Shown here: one piece after another, positions 59,551-64,000 of the stretch
How positions within the stretch are numbered: the first letter of the stretch is position 1
Layout: each line of letters starts with the position of its first letter
DNA from: Actinostola sp. cb2023
Lineage: Eukaryota > Cnidaria > Anthozoa > Actiniaria > Actinostolidae
Length of the DNA stretch: 64,000 bases
Assembly: GCA_033675265.1 (NCBI GenBank)
Contig: JAUJYZ010001058.1
Coordinates: forward strand, 124,001-188,000
Direction of reading: 5' to 3'
Translations under genes and position numbers: made by a program
Notes under the pieces: model-generated
Databases searched by the model: none
Seen by the model: the letters and a program-made list of their open reading frames with translations, nothing else
Told to the model about the DNA's origin: nothing

Positions 59551-61038
59551 CTTTGCAGGATTACGATCACGTGGTTGTATTGACTGGCAAAAAAATCTGA
59601 CTTTATTTATTTGAAGAATCTTACATGATATCAGTAGTGACAGTAAAGAAATCTGTTTGAAATGCTATTCAGTTTTGAACCTCCAGTTGATTGTCGATCT
59701 TTCTCAATCAACGTCTCAAAGTTTGTTTGCCAGTCAGCAGAGCCGTTCCCATGGGATCTTCGGCTCAGTTCATTCGTTTATATTCAAGCGATATATTGGC
59801 ATGTGACTGTAACTGACTGCAAAGGGCCTATTGTGCATACCATTGGCCACCATTTCTACCAGAGCAGATCTCTATGTATCAAAGAGAGTGTTTATACACG
59901 CAAATTCAATTGCGTTTTTCTGTTGTACGATGTCATATGGTTAATTTCCTCGATGACGTCACTATTCACCATCTGCTAAGAGCATTGATCAAACTCCTCA
60001 TAAACCTTTTAAGCCGATTTGGATCAGCGGTATTTATAGTAAGTAAGGATCATTTTATAATATCAACGATTGGATATAATTTGTTTGTTTTTCAGTAGTA
60101 ATGCATTGAAAAACAACAACAAAAACAAGAACAAAAAAATATATAAAATAATGAAAGTAAAAAAAGAAAACAATATATAAAATAAAAAAAAACAATAAAA
60201 GGAACAAAAGGAGGAAAAATAATAAAAGGAAAAAATAATAATAATAATAAGGGGAAAAGAGGAAATAAAAATCAAAGAAAAAAGAAAATTATAAAAGGGA
60301 AAAAAATGTATAAAAGAAAAATTATTGAAAGGAAAAAAAGAGGACAAAATAATAATAAAAGGAGGAAAGAAAAAGTCCTAACACGTGACGAAGGTAGCAA
60401 TGTTATACGTAGACTTGCTACAAGTCGTCCACTCTCTTTTTCTCCCTGCCCATAGAAAGAGAACTTGGCGAGCGCGAAGCGCGAGAATTTACGAGCGACG
60501 GAGTCGCGAGCTGTGGGCGACTTATTTCCCCTTCGATTTCCGTTTCGCGCCAAAAATGTCGACAATTTTGACGTAATCACTTTTGGGGGCGGAGACAAAT
60601 CAAAATATGAATAATTATATAGGGCGGCTTTTCATTCTTTTTATTCTGTTCTAAGCTATTTACATACTTGATTGACATCTCTTCACCAAGGCGTTCTGAT
60701 TGGCTGTTTGATATAATGTATTCACCGACTGAAAAACCCGTCGGTAAAAATGGCGCGAAGCAGAGATGAAAAGTCCTCAGTCCCGCCAGTAAAAAAAAAA
60801 AAGGTTGAGGACCTTTAGAAAGTCTATGTTCGGTGCCGTTTAGTATTCACATCACCATTTATCGTAAGGACATTTGGTAGCATAATAATATATAATAAAG
60901 ACTTTATTTAAAGGAGGGTATAGTACTAAATCCTTGACTAAATAGTATAAAAATACTAATAAACTTGTAGCCCTCAATGCAATGTTAGTCGCCCGACTAA
61001 ACTGCCTTTTAATAGGTCCCTGAATCCACCACAGATAG
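59551..61038. other. No gene recognised; purine-rich low-complexity tract
   Basis: From 60108 to 60375 the plus strand is almost only A and G with TAATAAT interruptions. The following 60380-60600 contains palindromic GGCGAGCGCGAAGCGCGAG and CGACGGAGTCGCGAG motifs, with frames on both strands that look like a dispersed repeat. Confidence 0.45.
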
Positions 61039-61405
61039 CAGGCCCGTAGCCAGGGGGGGTGCACGGGGTGCGTTCGCACCCCCCCACAGACCCCAAAAGG
61101 TCCACATATGTTGGGGAAAGGTCCATATATCAATATGCATTGGTTTGCCGAGACAGTGCAGGAAGTAATTAGCAATACGCGTAAATCACAAACAGCTCTT
61201 GGAGAATGCTGAAAATAGCATTTCCGAGGCGCGACAAACAAACCCACCTTATATTTTTCACGGGAGCGGGAGGTTCGGAAATCTCCAGAGCTGTCCGCCA
61301 TCTTGTTTTTGGTAGTAAAGTACGCTAATGTAGCGTATGTTTGATAGTTTGGTCCACTTTGGCCTGGAGAGCACCTCCCCACAAAAAATCCTGGCTACGG
61401 GCCTG
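61039..61405. mobile_element. Dispersed element with CAGGCCCGTAGCCAGG ends
   Basis: The 16-bp terminal inverted repeat is perfect (61039-61054 and 61390-61405). The interior is not palindromic, so it could be a non-autonomous DNA transposon. The 176-codon minus-strand frame over it is not supported as a gene. Confidence 0.7.
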
Positions 61406-61865
61406 GATAGGACAGAGACACAATCTCACTCCTGAATTCGCCATTTTGAAAATCCTCAAGCTTTGGAGATTCTTCCTCGTGAAATCGCATCTCACCCCTG
61501 GATTCTTTCAGAAGAACGGCCTCTACCATGCCAGGCACGCTTAATGATGCTGGGCTTTTTGTGTGTGCGTGGCGAAAAATGGCTTTAAAAGATTCTAAAT
61601 GCAAAATACCGATAAGCCTTCTTGGTGCAACAGGTAATTTCAAAACTCATCGGACAAAAAATGATTATCATAGCTGGAAAGAGCTCGTTAAAATTTGAGC
61701 TCGTTGAAATTACCTGATAAACCCTCATTGCAAGCTTATAGCGGAGAATCAGCGACGAAAGAAATATCACGTGAGAACTTGAGCCCTCGATGTTGATTTC
61801 CATGGAGACTCCTTTTATGGAATCAAAATTTCCTACTGCGCGTTGATGTCCAGGAATTCGATTGG
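61406..61865. other. No gene recognised
   Basis: Short overlapping frames on both strands; none recognised. Confidence 0.4.
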
Positions 61866-62104
61866 GTGTCTACTAACCACGACTATATTTATGAGAAACA
61901 TAAGGGTGTCTACCATTACGGTGAATAACCACGACTATATTTATGAGAAACATAAGGGTGTCTACCATTACGGTGAATAACCACGACTATATTTATGAAA
62001 AAACATAAGGGTGTCTACCATTACGGTGAATAACCACGACTATATTTATGAGAAACATAAGGGTGTCTACCATTACGGTGAATAACCACGACTATATTTA
62101 TTAT
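61866..62104. repeat. 52-bp tandem repeat, about 4.5 copies
   Basis: The unit has AACCACGACTATATTTATGA, GAAACATAAGGGTGTCTACC and ATTACGGTGAAT. Copies are nearly identical. Confidence 0.92.
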
Positions 62105-62261
62105 TTTATTACTTTAACGAACGAAAATAACATCGTTTGAAAACTGGCTTAAATTGTCAGGAACTTTAAATTACATTTAAACACTGAATTTGACCTTTGG
62201 TCATCTTGATATCAGTGTATAGTCTCCTAGACTCTTTACGAGCGTAGTTCTATATATGTCT
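62105..62261. other. Spacer between two tandem repeats
   Basis: AT-rich; nothing recognised. Confidence 0.4.
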
Positions 62262-62534
62262 GATAAGTACTAACCAATGTATCTCGCTGTACATCACCAA
62301 TGAGGGTGTCTATACGTACGACTACAAATATCTGATTTTAAGTACTACCAATGTATCTCGCTGTACATCACCAATGAGGGTGTCTATACGTACGACTACA
62401 AATATCTGATTTTAAGTACTACCAATGTATCTCGCTGTACATCACCAATGAGGGTGTCTATACGTACGACTACAAATATCTGATTTTAAGTACTACCAAT
62501 GTATCTCGCTGTACATCACCAATGAGTGTGTCTG
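62262..62534. repeat. Tandem repeat of about 73 bp, roughly 4 copies
   Basis: Each copy has AATGTATCTCGCTGTACATC, ACCAATGAGGGTGTCTATAC and GTACGACTACAAATATCTGA. The segment RAGGGTGTCTA is shared with the 52-bp repeat on its left. Confidence 0.9.
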
Positions 62535-62549
62535 TACGTACAATATGTA

Positions 62550-62670
62550 CTTATTGACTGAGTGCGAGGGCCGGACGGGAAAATATTTGGCTCGAGGTCA
62601 TACCGTACGGACCTCGCGCGTACAAATGATCAAGAGCCAAATATTTTCCCGTACTAACTCAGTCAATAAG
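62550..62670. mobile_element. Short palindromic element
   Basis: The ends CTTATTGACTGAGT and ACTCAGTCAATAAG and the inner arms CGGGAAAATATTTGGCTC and GAGCCAAATATTTTCCCG form an imperfect inverted repeat around a GC-rich centre. Confidence 0.8.
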
Positions 62671-62922
62671 CATTTTATCATATGACCCATAGTTTTTATT
62701 ACAAAAAGGGATGAAAAAACCCTGTAAAACAAATAAATATAGCGCGCGGAAACGATGTAAACATCGAGTAGGGCCGGACGGGTTTTTCCGGCCCGCTCGA
62801 GCAAAGCCGTCCCGCCCCCATCACGTGACTTTTTCCGAAGGTTTTATTAAGAGTGCGCGAGCAGGGCCGTAACGGGTCATATGATAAGACATATTACGAC
62901 GTATTACAGCTTCTGTCGCGGC

Positions 62923-63217
62923 TCACTCCTCGTCCTCTTCAACTTCTGCCCAGGCCTCCTCAGCTTTCATATAAAACTTATTAGCAAGTTTTCCATTCAT
63001 GGCCGCCATGGCTTGGTCTCCTGCCTTAGTGTACAGTTCACCAGAGTAAGATGGATCCTTTTCCAGCCCAAACCCTCCTGTCAGATACATCTCTGCTTGT
63101 CTGGCCAGTAGTTTGTAGACAGGGTCCATGAGAAGAGAGTTTTCGGGCTCATCGTCTTCTTCAATCACGTCAATAGCGTGCTGGTACCATTTGACGCTAT
63201 CGACCCACGACTTATTC
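62923..63217 (-). CDS. EEF2K: Eukaryotic elongation factor 2 kinase, last coding exon
   Basis: The acceptor TTCGGCAG precedes 63217 and the stop lies at 62925-62923. The 98 codons read NKSWVDSVKWYQHAID, then DPVYKLLARQAEMYLTGGFG, then SGELYTKAGDQAM and ANKFYMKAEEAWAEVEEDEE. This is the conserved C-terminal end of eEF2K, whose Sel1-like helical repeats and extreme C-terminus recruit eEF2. The kinase phosphorylates eEF2 and slows translation elongation, under calcium/calmodulin control. The alpha-kinase domain is encoded beyond the right edge. Confidence 0.93.
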
Positions 63218-63324
63218 CTGCCGAACAACATGATATTTAGAACTGAATAAAGGATAAATGAACGAGCTGATCGCGAAGCAAGTACGTACTAAGCAACAAG
63301 CAAGGCAAGAAAACAAGCAAACGA

Positions 63325-63555
63325 TCATTATATTATTATTATTATCATCATCATAATCATCATCATTATAATAATAATCATCATCATTATTATTATTATC
63401 ATCATTATTATTATTATCATTATTATTATCATCATTATTATTATCATTATTATTATCATTATTATTATCATTATCATTATTATCATTATTATCATTATTA
63501 TTATCATTATTATTATCATTATTATTATCATTATTATTATCATTATCATCACCAA
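63325..63555. repeat. ATT/ATC microsatellite in the eEF2K intron
   Basis: A run of ATT and ATC trinucleotides over about 230 bp in the intron at 63218-63666. Minus-strand frames of Asn/Asp or Ile/Met repeats are artefacts. Confidence 0.95.
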
Positions 63556-63666
63556 AACAAGTAAGCAAAGAAACGAGCACACAAAGCAAGCAAGTAAAAA
63601 TTGGTAAGCAAGAGATCAAGTAAACAAATAAATACGAGAAACCAGTAAATGTAGTGTGTAACGTAC

Positions 63667-63811
63667 ATTTTAGTGCCCAGTCCAGAAGCAGTATCATAAG
63701 CCTTTGCCATGTACAACATAGCATCACGATCCCCTCCTCTTGCTGCTTGTAGCATGTACATCACTCCTTTATTCGTTGCATCTTCTGTTTCCTTTAAAGA
63801 AATTCGCACAC
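63667..63811 (-). CDS. EEF2K: Eukaryotic elongation factor 2 kinase, penultimate coding exon
   Basis: The acceptor CATTCATACAG precedes 63811 and the donor is GTACGT. The 145-nt exon reads VRISLKETEDATNKGVMYML, then QAARGGDRDAMLYMAKAYDT and ASGLGTK. It ends with AT, which joins G of the last exon to make Met (TKMNKSWVDS). GVMYMLQAARGGDRDAM is a Sel1-like repeat typical of this kinase's C-terminal region. Confidence 0.9.
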
Positions 63812-63815
63812 CTGT

Positions 63816-64000
63816 ATGAATGCTGAAGGCTAAGGCACAGGAAGCCCAATCATTTCACGATCCCCTCCTCTTGCTGCTTGTAGCCTTTCTGAGGCTAAGG
63901 CACAGGAAGCCCGCATTACCTTTATGAATGCTGAAGGCTAAGGCACAGGAAGCCCAATCATTTATTCTGAGGCTAAGGCACAGGAAGCCCAATTATTTAT
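63816..64000. repeat. Start of a tandem repeat that includes copies of eEF2K acceptor and exon sequence
   Basis: GGCTAAGGCACAGGAAGCCC occurs four times. Between copies lie ACGATCCCCTCCTCTTGCTG with CTTGTAGC, a copy of eEF2K exon sequence (63727-63756), and TTTATGAATGCTGAAGGC, a copy of the acceptor flank at 63814-63830. The array runs off the window. Confidence 0.82.

Noticed and set aside
60272..60598. 108-codon minus-strand frame (GNRRGNKSPTARDSVARKFS)
   Set aside because: It overlaps palindromic GCGCGAAGCGCG repeats and an A/G-rich tract. It is more likely a dispersed repeat than a gene.
60852..61382. 176-codon minus-strand frame
   Set aside because: It covers a transposon-like element with CAGGCCCGTAGCCAGG ends. 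No domain is recognisable.
63212..63727. 171-codon frame with Asn/Asp runs near eEF2K
   Set aside because: It reads through the ATT/ATC microsatellite in the intron. The true coding part is bounded by the splice sites at 63217 and 63667.

Overview
The window is animal genomic DNA, most likely from an anthozoan cnidarian (coral or sea anemone). Protein-coding information is sparse and split into short exons with GT/AG borders and conserved intron phases. One gene is a leucine-rich-repeat receptor of the GRL101/relaxin-receptor type. The rest is AT-rich DNA packed with minisatellites and palindromic, TA-flanked miniature transposons. The species cannot be named from sequence alone.

Three genes are well supported. 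(1) Positions 2-673 (+): the last two coding exons of a cold-shock-domain protein of the CARHSP1/CSDC2 family. (2) Positions 26724-6291 (-): a 12-exon gene assembled here from splice sites. It has a signal peptide, an FN2-like module, a CUB domain, a second FN2 module, an unrecognised 71-codon exon, an LRR N-terminal cap, five 72-nt LRR exons and one large exon with the hinge and seven transmembrane helices. All phases join and the spliced frame stays open for 883 codons including the stop. The module exons are all phase 1-1 and the LRR exons all phase 2-2. (3) Positions 63811-62923 (-): the last two coding exons of eukaryotic elongation factor 2 kinase. A possible first exon of an LSM-fold protein lies at 56490-56633 (+).

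Layout: 1-1.8 kb, CARHSP1-like 3' end and UTR; 1.8-6.3 kb, a decayed LINE end, a 35-bp satellite, a GATA microsatellite, a duplicated repeat pair and a 78-bp satellite; 6.3-26.7 kb, the receptor gene, whose longer introns each carry different tandem repeats; 27.4-30.7 kb, nested MITEs and two satellites; 30.7-56 kb, mostly unassigned DNA with a 1.46-kb tandem duplication, a 79-bp satellite and several inverted repeats; 56-59.6 kb, the LSM-like exon, a loop-free 384-bp palindrome and a multi-layer foldback; 60-62.7 kb, dispersed and tandem repeats; 62.9-64 kb, eEF2 kinase.

The main points of interest are the receptor's ectodomain; a minisatellite that has copied the receptor's own 5' splice site dozens of times; a four-deep nest of palindromic elements; MITE insertions whose empty sites survive in neighbouring tandem copies; and a CLEAR-type E-box palindrome that recurs inside unrelated mobile elements.
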